Source of the DNA: Hyphomicrobium_A sp964622715
GTDB lineage: Bacteria > Pseudomonadota > Alphaproteobacteria > Rhizobiales > Hyphomicrobiaceae
Reading direction: 5' to 3'
DNA length: 37,208 nucleotides
Assembly: GCA_964622715.1 (NCBI GenBank)
Contig: CAZURR010000013.1
Span: 1 to 37,208 of the forward strand
Under the pieces are notes generated by a model. That model worked only from the letters and a program-made list of their open reading frames with translations, was not told the DNA's origin and searched no databases. Positions 25,885 through 33,960 of the stretch are shown here, piece by piece (position 1 is the stretch's first letter; each line of letters opens with the position of its first letter). The position numbers and the translations under genes are program-made.

Positions 25885-26100
25885 GGAAAGTCCTGAGGAT
25901 GGTTGCGCTCCTGACTATAGGCACTCTTTCGGTATGCGGCACACGCAAGTGAGGCTCGCGTCTTATTTGTTGAGAATGCGTGGCAGGCCTGTCACCACCA
26001 CACGTACGTTCGCTGGCTCATGTTGCTTGAAGGTTTCAGCGCGTTGAGTGTCATTGCGAACTTGGAAAGAGCAGCAACCGGCGGCTTCGTGCAGCTCTCG

Positions 26101-26289
26101 CTAGAAGTCCGTGGCGACGCCGCCCTTTTCCCAATCGCCATAGCGCGTTGGATCTGGGCCGTCGCTGCCGCCGATTTCACGTTGGCCCGTCTTAGTTGAG
26201 CGCTGGCGCGCAGCGCGGCGCTCCTCGGCTTCCTGCAACGCGCGCTCCGCGGCGGCTGGCAGAATGCTTTGTTTTTGCGGATCTTCCAT
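26101..26289 (-). CDS. SDHAF4-like (DUF1674) succinate dehydrogenase assembly factor
   Basis: 62 residues from the ATG at 26287-26289. The C-terminus carries the family signature: EIGGSDGPDPTRYGDWEKGGVATDF, of which GPDPTRYGDWE is the invariant core. The N-terminal half is a charged helix rich in Ala, Glu and Arg. In mitochondria SDHAF4 binds the flavinylated SdhA subunit and helps complex II assembly; a similar bacterial role is inferred from the family. An in-frame start 7 codons upstream is possible. It is divergent from htpX with about 100 bases between them. Confidence 0.9.
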   Translation of the reverse strand: MEDPQKQSILPAAAERALQEAEERRAARQRSTKTGQREIGGSDGPDPTRYGDWEKGGVATDF

Positions 26290-26388
26290 TGCGCAGTTCC
26301 TCAGCGCCACTGGTTGCTGGCGGAGCTTCTTCCCGTGTATAGCATGGTAAAAATCGGTTCGCGAAGAAGGCTGAGACGAGCTATGCCC

Positions 26389-27348
26389 ATGAACTACGTA
26401 AGAACGGCGATGCTTCTAGCAGCGCTGACCGCCATCTTCGTTGCGCTTGGTGCAGCGATCGGAGGGCAGACAGGCATGATTATCGCATTCGTGCTCGCAC
26501 TCGGCATGAACGTATTCAGCCTATGGAACTCCGACAAGCTCGTTTTACGCATGTATGGCGCGAAAGAAGCCAATGAACGCACCGCGCCTGAATACTACGG
26601 TCTCGTGCGCGACCTTGCGCGGCGCGCCGGCCTGCCGATGCCGCGCGTATACATCATGCAAAGTGATCAACCCAATGCGTTCGCAACCGGACGCAGCCCG
26701 TCGCACGCAGCAGTTTGCGCTTCGACCGGGCTGCTTGGGGCGCTGAACCGCGATGAGATCGCCGGAGTGATGGCTCATGAGCTTGCGCATATCAAGAATC
26801 GCGACACGCTTACCATGACGGTTGCCGCCTCCATCGGCGGTGCTGTCTCTATGCTCGCGCAATACATGCAGTTTGGAATGCTGTTTGGCGGCCACCGCGA
26901 TGATCGCGGCGGCCTTGGGTTCCTGGGTACAATTATAGCAATTATCGTCGCCCCGCTTGCTGCCATGCTGGTGCAGATGGCCATCAGCCGCTCGCGTGAA
27001 TATTCCGCCGACCGGCTCGGTGCCGCGATCTGCGGGCAGCCGTTGTCGCTCGCGTCCGCGCTCGCCAAGATTCAAAACTTCGCACGCCGCATACCCAACG
27101 AGACCGCGGAGGAGGTGCCGGCGACCGCGTCCTTGTTCATCATCAATCCTCTTTCGGGCCGCGGCTTCGACAATTGGTTCTCAACTCATCCCAACACTGA
27201 AAACCGCATAGCCGCGCTACAACAATTGGCGCGCGGAATGGGTCAAACCGCCAGCCGCCGCGACGAGACGTCCGGGTATAGTGCGGGACCATGGTCATCG
27301 CGCGGTACGCCGGTTGAGCCGCGTCAATCACGCGGTCCGTGGGGCTAG
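26389..27348 (+). CDS. htpX: HtpX-type zinc metalloprotease
   Basis: 319 residues from MNYVRTAMLLAAL. Two N-terminal membrane segments (about 5-23 and 28-46) come first. The zinc site HELAH is at 130-134, and two further hydrophobic segments lie at about 145-165 and 185-205. SREYSADRLGA supplies the third ligand Glu. It is an inner-membrane protease for quality control of membrane proteins. A start at 26383, two codons upstream, is equally possible. The C-terminal 35 residues are Arg/Ser/Gly-rich and probably disordered. The rsmB start lies five bases after its stop. Confidence 0.95.
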   Translation: MNYVRTAMLLAALTAIFVALGAAIGGQTGMIIAFVLALGMNVFSLWNSDKLVLRMYGAKEANERTAPEYYGLVRDLARRAGLPMPRVYIMQSDQPNAFATGRSPSHAAVCASTGLLGALNRDEIAGVMAHELAHIKNRDTLTMTVAASIGGAVSMLAQYMQFGMLFGGHRDDRGGLGFLGTIIAIIVAPLAAMLVQMAISRSREYSADRLGAAICGQPLSLASALAKIQNFARRIPNETAEEVPATASLFIINPLSGRGFDNWFSTHPNTENRIAALQQLARGMGQTASRRDETSGYSAGPWSSRGTPVEPRQSRGPWG

Positions 27349-27352
27349 GGCG

Positions 27353-28750
27353 GTGACCGTTGAGAATGCGTCGCGCCGCAGCAACACCAAGCCTGCCGCC
27401 GGCACGCCCAAGGCAGCACAAAGCAATGCCGCAGCGCCTCGATTGCCCTTAGGCTTTGCTGCACGCGATGTAGCCGTCCAGTTGCTGGCTGCCGTTCTTC
27501 ATGACCGCGGCTCGCTCGACGAGGCGCTCGCCAAGGATCTTGCGACGCGTTCCATGGAACCGCGCGACCGCGCTCTCGCCCGCCTCATCGCGGGCACCGT
27601 CCTGCGCCGTCTCGGCGAGCTGGAAGCCGTGCTGACAAGCTTCCTCAAAAAGCCATTGCCCGAACGGCAAGGCCAGCTCTGGCCAATACTGCTTTCTGGC
27701 GCTACGCAACTCCTGTTTCTGCAAACGCCGCCGCATGCCGCAGTGAGTATTGCGGTGGAGCAGGCACGCCGCGACCGCAAAGCCCGCCGCTTCGAAGGGC
27801 TGGTCAACGCGCTATTGCGCCGGGTCGCGAGCGAGGGGGCTCAGGTCCTGCAGGGCTGCGATGCGCTGCGCCTCAATATCCCCGACTGGCTCTTTGCGCG
27901 CTGGATCGAGACCTACGGTGAGGATCAAGCACGCCATATTGCCGAAGCTTCACTTAAAGAGGCACCGCTCGACATTTCAGTCAAAGACGACCCAGAAAAA
28001 TGGGCCGAACGTCTAGGCGGGAGCTTGCTGCCAACAGGCTCGGTGCGTCTTGCAGCCGGCGGCCGGATCGAAGATCTTAGCGGCTACGCAGACGGCTCTT
28101 GGTGGGTGCAGGACGTCGCCGCTGCGCTTCCCGTTAAGCTGCTGGGTCCGGTCGCGGGAAAGGCAGTCGCCGATGTTTGCGCCGCGCCGGGCGGCAAGAC
28201 AGCGCAACTCGCTGCTGCCGGCGCGCGGGTCACCGCGATCGATCTTTCTACTGCGCGCCTTGCCCGCTTGCGCACAAACCTTGAGCGCCTCCATCTCAAA
28301 GCCGACCTCGTCGAGGCCGACGCCGCAACATGGGCTCCTGGGCGGACCTTCGAGGCGGTGTTGCTTGACGTGCCGTGCACCGCCACCGGCACAATTCGTC
28401 GTCACCCTGACATCTTGCGCCTGAAACGTCCCGAAGACCTCACGACGTTGGTTGGATTACAGAGGCGACTGCTCGACAACGCGTTGCGCTTGGTTGCGCC
28501 GGGCGGCACGCTTGTCTATTGCACTTGCTCTTTGGAACCTGAAGAAGGCGTGCGGCAGATCGCCCGGCTACTTGCGCGTGCGGACAATTTCGTGCGCGTG
28601 CCTATTGCTGGCGGCGAGTGTGGAATTGCGCCCGAGTGGATTACACCAGAGGGCGATTTGCGCACCCTTCCCTACCATATGCCCCACCAAGACGAGCAGC
28701 TATCGGGCGCCGATGGCTTTTATGCCGCTCGCCTGCTGCGACGCGCCTAA
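27353..28750 (+). CDS. rsmB: 16S rRNA m5C methyltransferase, RsmB-like (NOL1/NOP2/Sun)
   Basis: 465 residues from a GTG at 27353, five bases after the htpX stop. The N-terminal region (about 35-165) is an NusB-like helical domain. The catalytic domain has motif I DVCAAPGGKT at 274-283, PCTATGT with Cys342 at 341-347, and YCTCS with Cys392 at 389-393, the two cysteines expected in the RNA m5C methyltransferase mechanism. It should methylate a 16S rRNA cytosine (C967 in E. coli numbering). The frame is open upstream, but that part overlaps htpX. The overall length is slightly above the E. coli enzyme because of a 30-residue low-complexity leader. Confidence 0.92.
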   Translation: MTVENASRRSNTKPAAGTPKAAQSNAAAPRLPLGFAARDVAVQLLAAVLHDRGSLDEALAKDLATRSMEPRDRALARLIAGTVLRRLGELEAVLTSFLKKPLPERQGQLWPILLSGATQLLFLQTPPHAAVSIAVEQARRDRKARRFEGLVNALLRRVASEGAQVLQGCDALRLNIPDWLFARWIETYGEDQARHIAEASLKEAPLDISVKDDPEKWAERLGGSLLPTGSVRLAAGGRIEDLSGYADGSWWVQDVAAALPVKLLGPVAGKAVADVCAAPGGKTAQLAAAGARVTAIDLSTARLARLRTNLERLHLKADLVEADAATWAPGRTFEAVLLDVPCTATGTIRRHPDILRLKRPEDLTTLVGLQRRLLDNALRLVAPGGTLVYCTCSLEPEEGVRQIARLLARADNFVRVPIAGGECGIAPEWITPEGDLRTLPYHMPHQDEQLSGADGFYAARLLRRA

Positions 28751-28886
28751 TTATGCCGGCTAAGGCAGGTTGCTCCCAGCCGGTCGCAGGCTGCGCCTTG
28801 TCTTGGCCCTCCCGCAAGGGTACTCCCAGCGTCATGGCCGGCGGGCCTGGCGGGCAGCCAGGTACCTCCGTCGCGGAGGACTGTGA

Positions 28887-30587
28887 ATGTCCGAGCTGAC
28901 GCTCAAAGAACGCATCAGGATTGCCGCGCTGTCGGCCGACCGCTCCAAACGCTCGGCCATTGCGGGTATGCTTTCTTCCCCGTTTTTGCGTTGGTCGTAC
29001 GGGCCGCCGGCCGCCGATCAGCTTCTGCTCGTGCCTCAGGATTTGCGAACGGCAGATCCGAGCTTTTGGCACGAGATCGAGCATGGGCAATTCGGGCTCG
29101 CGGGCAGCATCGCGATTCTGCAAGGGCGCTCGCCCTTCGACATCGATCCACCCAACAAGGGATGGGCGCGCGAACTTCATGGCTTCGGCTGGGTGCGCAA
29201 TCTTGCTGCTACAGGTGATGATGAGGCGCGCGTGGCGGTACGGGGGCTTGCGACCGAATGGGCTCTCCGCCGGTGCGCCGATGTTAGCGTTGCCGCGGAA
29301 CCAGCAGTCGCTGCGCGCCGACTCATCTCGTGGGTCTCCCATGCCAACGTGCTGCTCGAAGGCGCCGACCCGCAGACCTACCGGACTATAACGCAAAGCC
29401 TTGGCCGCCAGCTCGTGTACCTCTCTGCAGCCTGGCGCGATGCAGCAGAGGGCTATCCGCGCCTAATGGCGCTCATTGCGCTCACCCTTGCAGACTTATC
29501 CATTGCCGGGCATGAACGTCAGCTCAAAGGCGTAGAGGAATCGCTCGCTGCCGAGCTAGAGCATCAAATCCTGCCCGATGGCGGCCATATCAGCCGCAAT
29601 CCGAGTGTTCTTGTCGAAATCATGCTTGATCTGCTGCCCTTGATTCAATGCTTCACCGCACGTGCACGCACCACGCCAGCGCCTTTTAGCGAAACTCTGC
29701 GACGCGTCATGCCGATGCTGCGCTTATTGCGATTGGGAGATGGCCTGCTTGCGCGCTTCAACGGCATGAGCGTGCCTTCTGCTGCGGGGCTGGCAACAGT
29801 CCTCGCCTATGACGACAACCCAATTAGAGAGCTCACCGCGGCTCGTGATTCGGGCTACGTACGCCTCGAACGCGAAAAAAGCGTGGTGCTTGTCGACACT
29901 GGCTGCCCGCCCCCGCTCGCGGTCGCCGGCGAAGCGCAAGCCGGTTGTTTGTCCTTCGAACTGAGTGTTGGCACGCAGCTTCTCTTCGTCAACGGCGGCA
30001 TGCCGGGAGCGGCGGCAGCCGACTGGCGGCCCACGGCGCGCGCGACCGCGAGCCACAACACCTTGTGTCTTGCCGAAACGTCGTCCTCCAAGCTCGTTAG
30101 GCACCGCCGACTGGAGAAGCTGATCGGTGCGCCGCCAATCCAATTGCCCGCGCATGTCCAATGGAGCCTCGATGACACCAGCGCGGACGTCTCGCTGGCA
30201 GCAAGCCACGACGGTTACCTGAACCGCTTCGAGCTCATTCATTCGCGCCGCTTGCGACTGGCGTTCGACGGCGCCCGGCTGGAGGGCTGGGATCGGCTCG
30301 CTGCGAACCGTGGCGAGCTTCGATTGAGAATCGATCTGCCCTTTGCAATTCATTTTCATCTCCACCCGGAGGTCAAGTGCCGTTTGTCAAATGAGCCGAA
30401 CGAGGCGGAGCTGAGGCTGACGGACGGTCAGAACTGGCGCTTCAAAGCCGATGGCGCCGCTCTCACGGTCGAGGAGAGCGCCTATTTCGCCGACAGCAGC
30501 GGTCCGCGCCGAGCGTTGCAAATTGTGCTGCGGGGGGTGACGTTTGGCGAAAGCAATGTCAGTTGGGTAGTTGGGCGCGCGGACTGA
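28887..30587 (+). CDS. Heparinase II/III family protein
   Basis: 566 residues. An N-terminal alpha-helical toroid region (about 1-300, with GWARELHGFGWVRNL and AVAARRLISWVSHAN) precedes a beta-sandwich region (about 320-566) with ASHNTLCLAE and SHDGYLNRFELIHSRRLRLAF, the latter matching the heparinase II/III-like domain. There is no classical signal peptide. The substrate is not known; family members are polysaccharide lyases, but this rsmB-purH-linked form is conserved in relatives and may act on a cell polysaccharide. CGGAGGA precedes the ATG by about seven bases. The purH gene starts 14 bases after its stop. Confidence 0.87.
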   Translation: MSELTLKERIRIAALSADRSKRSAIAGMLSSPFLRWSYGPPAADQLLLVPQDLRTADPSFWHEIEHGQFGLAGSIAILQGRSPFDIDPPNKGWARELHGFGWVRNLAATGDDEARVAVRGLATEWALRRCADVSVAAEPAVAARRLISWVSHANVLLEGADPQTYRTITQSLGRQLVYLSAAWRDAAEGYPRLMALIALTLADLSIAGHERQLKGVEESLAAELEHQILPDGGHISRNPSVLVEIMLDLLPLIQCFTARARTTPAPFSETLRRVMPMLRLLRLGDGLLARFNGMSVPSAAGLATVLAYDDNPIRELTAARDSGYVRLEREKSVVLVDTGCPPPLAVAGEAQAGCLSFELSVGTQLLFVNGGMPGAAAADWRPTARATASHNTLCLAETSSSKLVRHRRLEKLIGAPPIQLPAHVQWSLDDTSADVSLAASHDGYLNRFELIHSRRLRLAFDGARLEGWDRLAANRGELRLRIDLPFAIHFHLHPEVKCRLSNEPNEAELRLTDGQNWRFKADGAALTVEESAYFADSSGPRRALQIVLRGVTFGESNVSWVVGRAD

Positions 30588-30601
30588 TAGGAAGAAACAC
30601 G

Positions 30602-32191
30602 ATGACCAATAGCGAGGCCAATATCCGTCGCGCGCTGCTTTCAGTGTCGGACAAGACGGGGCTTATTGAATTTGCCCGCGCCTTGTCTCAGGCGAGCGTC
30701 GAGCTCGTCTCGACAGGGGGCACGGCGTCGGCGCTGCGGTCGGAAGGTCTCGCCGTGAAGGACGTCTCCGAGCTGACCGGATTTCCCGAGATGCTCGATG
30801 GACGCGTGAAAACGTTGCATCCAATGGTGCACGGCGGTCTGCTTGCGGTGCGCGGGAATCCCGAGCATGAGGCCAAGACGACTGAGCACGGCATCGCGCC
30901 CATAGATCTGTTGGTGGTGAACCTCTACCCCTTCGAAGCGACAGTGGCGAAGGGTGAGCCATTCGACGACTGCATCGAAAACATTGATATCGGCGGCCCG
31001 GCTCTGATCCGCGCGGCGGCAAAAAACTATGCCGGGGTGACGATCGCCGTCGAGCCGGCCGACTACGCGCGTATTCTTGAGGAGATGCGAGCTCACGGCG
31101 GAGCAACGACTCTCAATCTGCGCAAAGCGCTTGCCGCCAAAGCCTATGCCCGCACGGGCGCATATGATGCCGCGATCAGTGAATGGTTCGCGACAGCGCT
31201 CAGTGATGACACGCCCGAATGGCGCGCGTTTGGCGGGCGACGCGCTGAGCCTCTGCGCTACGGTGAAAACCCGCACCAATCGGCTGCCTTCTACGCGTCG
31301 GGCGATAGACGCCCCGGCGTGGCGACCGCTGTGCAGCATCAGGGCAAGGAGCTCTCCTACAACAACCTTAACGACACCGATGCTGCCTTCGAACTCGTGG
31401 CGGAGCTGGGATCCGAGACGTCCGCGGTTGCCATCATCAAGCACGCCAACCCGTGTGGCGTCGCCATGGCTGCCTCGCTCAAGGACGCTTATCTCAAGGC
31501 GCTCGCCTGCGATAGCGTCAGCGCCTTCGGCGGCATCATTGCGCTCAACGCCAAGATCGACGCCGCCGCTGCCGAGGAGATCGCCAAAATTTTCACCGAA
31601 GTTGTTATCGCACCGGACGCGACGCCAGAGGCTAAAGTACTCTTTGCCACAAAGAAGAACCTGCGCCTGTTAACGACCGGTGCTTTGCCCAATCCTCGCA
31701 CGCCGGGCGTCGCAGTGCGCTCGCTCGCAGGCGGTCTTCTCGTCCAGTCGCGCGACAACGGCGTCGTTAGGCCGGCCGACTTCAAGGTTGTCACTAAGCG
31801 TGCGCCTTCCAAACAGGAGCTTGCCGATCTCGCCTTCGCCTTCAAGGTCGCAAAGCACGTCAAGTCGAATGCTATCGTCTATGCAAAGGGCGGCGCCACC
31901 GTCGGCATTGGGGCCGGTCAGATGAGCCGCATCGACTCAACACGAATCGCGGCCTCCAAGGCCGCCGACGCCGCCAAGGCAATGGGCCTAAGCGAGCCGC
32001 TGACCCTAGGCTCGGTCGTCGCCTCTGATGCCTTCTTCCCCTTTGCGGACGGCTTATTGGCGGCCGCCGAAGCAGGCGCAACTGCGGTCATCCAGCCGGG
32101 GGGCTCAATGCGCGATGATAAGGTGATCCAAGCGGCCGACGACAAAGGCCTGGCAATGGTCTTCACCGGCATGCGGCACTTTCGGCATTAG
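30602..32191 (+). CDS. purH: Bifunctional AICAR formyltransferase / IMP cyclohydrolase
   Basis: 529 residues, standard length. The N-terminal IMP cyclohydrolase domain (MGS-like fold, about 8-200) has SVSDKTGLIEFA and DGRVKTLHP with Lys70. The C-terminal AICAR transformylase domain has RYGENPHQSA at 219-228 and the catalytic KHANPCGVA at 280-288. It ends MVFTGMRHFRH, the conserved family C-terminus. It carries out the last two steps of IMP synthesis. The upstream frame extends 13 codons into the heparinase gene and is ignored because AGGAA lies before this ATG. The downstream GNAT gene starts three bases after the stop. Confidence 0.97.
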   Translation: MTNSEANIRRALLSVSDKTGLIEFARALSQASVELVSTGGTASALRSEGLAVKDVSELTGFPEMLDGRVKTLHPMVHGGLLAVRGNPEHEAKTTEHGIAPIDLLVVNLYPFEATVAKGEPFDDCIENIDIGGPALIRAAAKNYAGVTIAVEPADYARILEEMRAHGGATTLNLRKALAAKAYARTGAYDAAISEWFATALSDDTPEWRAFGGRRAEPLRYGENPHQSAAFYASGDRRPGVATAVQHQGKELSYNNLNDTDAAFELVAELGSETSAVAIIKHANPCGVAMAASLKDAYLKALACDSVSAFGGIIALNAKIDAAAAEEIAKIFTEVVIAPDATPEAKVLFATKKNLRLLTTGALPNPRTPGVAVRSLAGGLLVQSRDNGVVRPADFKVVTKRAPSKQELADLAFAFKVAKHVKSNAIVYAKGGATVGIGAGQMSRIDSTRIAASKAADAAKAMGLSEPLTLGSVVASDAFFPFADGLLAAAEAGATAVIQPGGSMRDDKVIQAADDKGLAMVFTGMRHFRH

Positions 32192-32194
32192 ACC

Positions 32195-32704
32195 ATGGCG
32201 GATAGAGCAACGGTTCGGTTGCGTCTCGCCCGCCGCGCGGACTGGGATCTCATACGCGGCTGGCTGGTGCGCGACGATATTCAGGAGTGGTGGGGTCCTG
32301 CTTCGGCGACAGAAACCGAGGTCAACATGGCGTTGAACTCCGAGCATGGCCTCTGCCGCATCATCGAAGCAGGCGGCGCACCCGTCGGTTATGCTCACGC
32401 GGTTGACGCCACCATATGGGGCGAAGACCTACCGCAAGACCTTGCTCCCGGCACGTGGGACCTCGATCTTTTCATTGCGTCTGAGGAGCATCGCGGCAAG
32501 GGCGTGGGTCAGACGGCGCTTTCACTGTTGAAGGACGAAGTGTTTGCAAGCACACTTGCGGTCGCTGTGTGCGTGTTCCCTTCAATCCGAAATGAACGTG
32601 CGGTGCGCGCCTACGAGAAAGCAGGATTTCAGTGGAAGCGCATCTGGAACGACCCCTACATGGGCCCATCTTGGTTCATGATCGCCGAGCGCCCGCAACG
32701 CTAG
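32195..32704 (+). CDS. GNAT acetyltransferase (aminoglycoside 6'-N-acetyltransferase-like fold)
   Basis: 169 residues. The GNAT motif A is in FIASEEHRGKGVGQTALSLL at about 90-109, with the Arg-Gly-Lys-Gly-Val-Gly acetyl-CoA loop. The N-terminus VRLRLARRADWDLIRGWL and the sequence EWWGPA resemble the AAC(6')/siderophore-type GNAT subgroup, but real substrates in this subgroup vary widely. I make no resistance claim. It begins three bases after purH and is likely co-transcribed with it. It is convergent with the next GNAT gene, with only six bases between the stops. Confidence 0.87.
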   Translation: MADRATVRLRLARRADWDLIRGWLVRDDIQEWWGPASATETEVNMALNSEHGLCRIIEAGGAPVGYAHAVDATIWGEDLPQDLAPGTWDLDLFIASEEHRGKGVGQTALSLLKDEVFASTLAVAVCVFPSIRNERAVRAYEKAGFQWKRIWNDPYMGPSWFMIAERPQR

Positions 32705-32710
32705 AGGCCG

Positions 32711-33298
32711 TTACAGATACTTTGCCAACAGCTTCCAATATTGGCCGTCGTTCTTCCAGCCTTCCTTGACCATTGGTCGCGTGGCCGTTTCGCTGTAGCC
32801 GCAGCGCTCGTAAAGGCGCCGCGCGCCCGTGTTGGCATCAGAAACAATGACACTCAGTCCGCGCATTCTCAGCGATCGCGCCGTCTTATCAGCCAAGTCC
32901 AGGAGCTGTGTGCCTAGCCCGCGCCCGCGAAACTGCGGCCGGACGGCCAAAACGTTCACGTACCACGTGCCCGGTACAAGGTTTTCCAGCTCCTGCAAGG
33001 GCACGAACATGGCCGGCATATCGTCGGCGATGGGTTCGGGCTCGTCGGGAATCTCATAACCAATTAGACAGCCACCACAGTCCCCGTCTTGTTCAATGAT
33101 CGCCGCGTTGCGATAGGAGAAGCTACCGTCTTCGCGCGCGGCGCGGCGGCGCCCGACATCCCATGCGTCTTCGCCGGGCTCCAACATCGTGCCCCATAAA
33201 TAATGCGGCAGGCCTTCGCCGGCTTGGTTGACAAGCTCGGCCAGTACCGGTGCATCGTCAATGGTGGCGGGCCTGAATAGTGGCTCAAACTTGCTCAT
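32711..33298 (-). CDS. GNAT N-acetyltransferase
   Basis: 195 residues from MSKFEPLFRPATIDD at 33298. The strand-helix start RPATIDDAPVLAELV is typical of GNATs. Motif A is VLAVRPQFRGRGLGTQLLDLA at about 118-138, with the acetyl-CoA loop Gln-Phe-Arg-Gly-Arg-Gly-Leu-Gly. Motif B is NTGARRLYERCGY near 159-171. An inserted segment with many Asp, Glu and Pro lies around 80-105. The substrate is unknown. Fourteen more codons are open upstream but the homologous part starts here. It is convergent with the purH-linked GNAT gene. Confidence 0.87.
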   Translation of the reverse strand: MSKFEPLFRPATIDDAPVLAELVNQAGEGLPHYLWGTMLEPGEDAWDVGRRRAAREDGSFSYRNAAIIEQDGDCGGCLIGYEIPDEPEPIADDMPAMFVPLQELENLVPGTWYVNVLAVRPQFRGRGLGTQLLDLADKTARSLRMRGLSVIVSDANTGARRLYERCGYSETATRPMVKEGWKNDGQYWKLLAKYL

Positions 33299-33343
33299 CG
33301 CGCATTTTATTGCCGCACGCATCGGCCGCGTGGTGGCCACAGG

Positions 33344-33820
33344 CTAGTCGCTCGTCTTCGGTTTGCTTGATTCCGGGTCAGGAGGCGTATCAGAAGGCGC
33401 TTCTGTCTCGCTCTTCTCCGCCGTTACCTCCTTGGCTTTTTCCAAGATCTCGCTGGTTGCTTGTTTAACCTTGTCCAGCACCTCTCGTGCCGCCTTAGCG
33501 GCCTTGTCGAGGATAGTGGTGGACTCGGAAGCTTTGTCGATCGCCTCTTCGCTAGCCTCCTTCCCAGTGTCAATTGCCGAGCTGGTATGCTTCTTGGCCT
33601 TATCAATCGCCTCTATGATTGCGTTCTTAGCCTTCTCGATGGCCTTGTTGGTGGCGTCCTTGGCTTTGTCGATGGCCTCTTCAGCAGAGTGTTCGTGTTC
33701 CTGCTTATTGGCGTCGGGCGAGCTTTCGACTGCGGGTTTTTTGTCGGCTTCTTCTTGCGCAAGCGATGGCAGCGCCATCAATGCTATGAACGCCGCTGAA
33801 AGGATTGTGATCGTCTTCAT
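33344..33820 (-). CDS. Secreted protein of 11-residue helical repeats (LEA/apolipoprotein-like)
   Basis: 158 residues. A signal peptide (hydrophobic 3-20, likely cleavage SLA-Q near 21/22) is followed by an acidic linker (22-48). Residues 49-135 form eight near-perfect 11-mers with consensus A-(I/L)-(D/E)-K-A-K-x(5). Starts are at 49, 60, 71, 82, 93, 103, 114 and 125; the fifth unit is one residue short. A disordered Pro/Ser/Glu/Lys tail (136-158) follows. An 11-residue period with Lys/Glu and Ala/Ile is that of group-3 LEA proteins, apolipoproteins and synuclein, which fold as amphipathic helices on membranes or when dried. A periplasmic location follows from the signal. Function is unknown. 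Confidence 0.85.
   Translation of the reverse strand: MKTITILSAAFIALMALPSLAQEEADKKPAVESSPDANKQEHEHSAEEAIDKAKDATNKAIEKAKNAIIEAIDKAKKHTSSAIDTGKEASEEAIDKASESTTILDKAAKAAREVLDKVKQATSEILEKAKEVTAEKSETEAPSDTPPDPESSKPKTSD
33416..33676 (-). repeat. Coding tandem 33-bp repeat block (eight units)
   Basis: This part of the secreted protein gene encodes the eight 11-mers. Units share the AIDKAK pattern at the protein level while nucleotides differ, so the block has been kept by selection on the protein, not by recent copying. Confidence 0.75.
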
Positions 33821-33960
33821 GTCAGGTCCTATTCTTGAATGCTGTTGGGCGCCGGATACCCGGAATCATATCGTGGCGAAAAGCCCAAGCTGCAACCATG
33901 CCGCCAAATCTGCCGCGGTTTGGGGCCCTACAGGCCCCCATCATGCTCGATCGCACTTTC

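Noticed and set aside
32195..32704. Calling the purH-linked GNAT an aminoglycoside resistance gene
   Set aside because: Only a fold-level likeness to AAC(6') is visible; the chromosomal housekeeping context gives no support for resistance.
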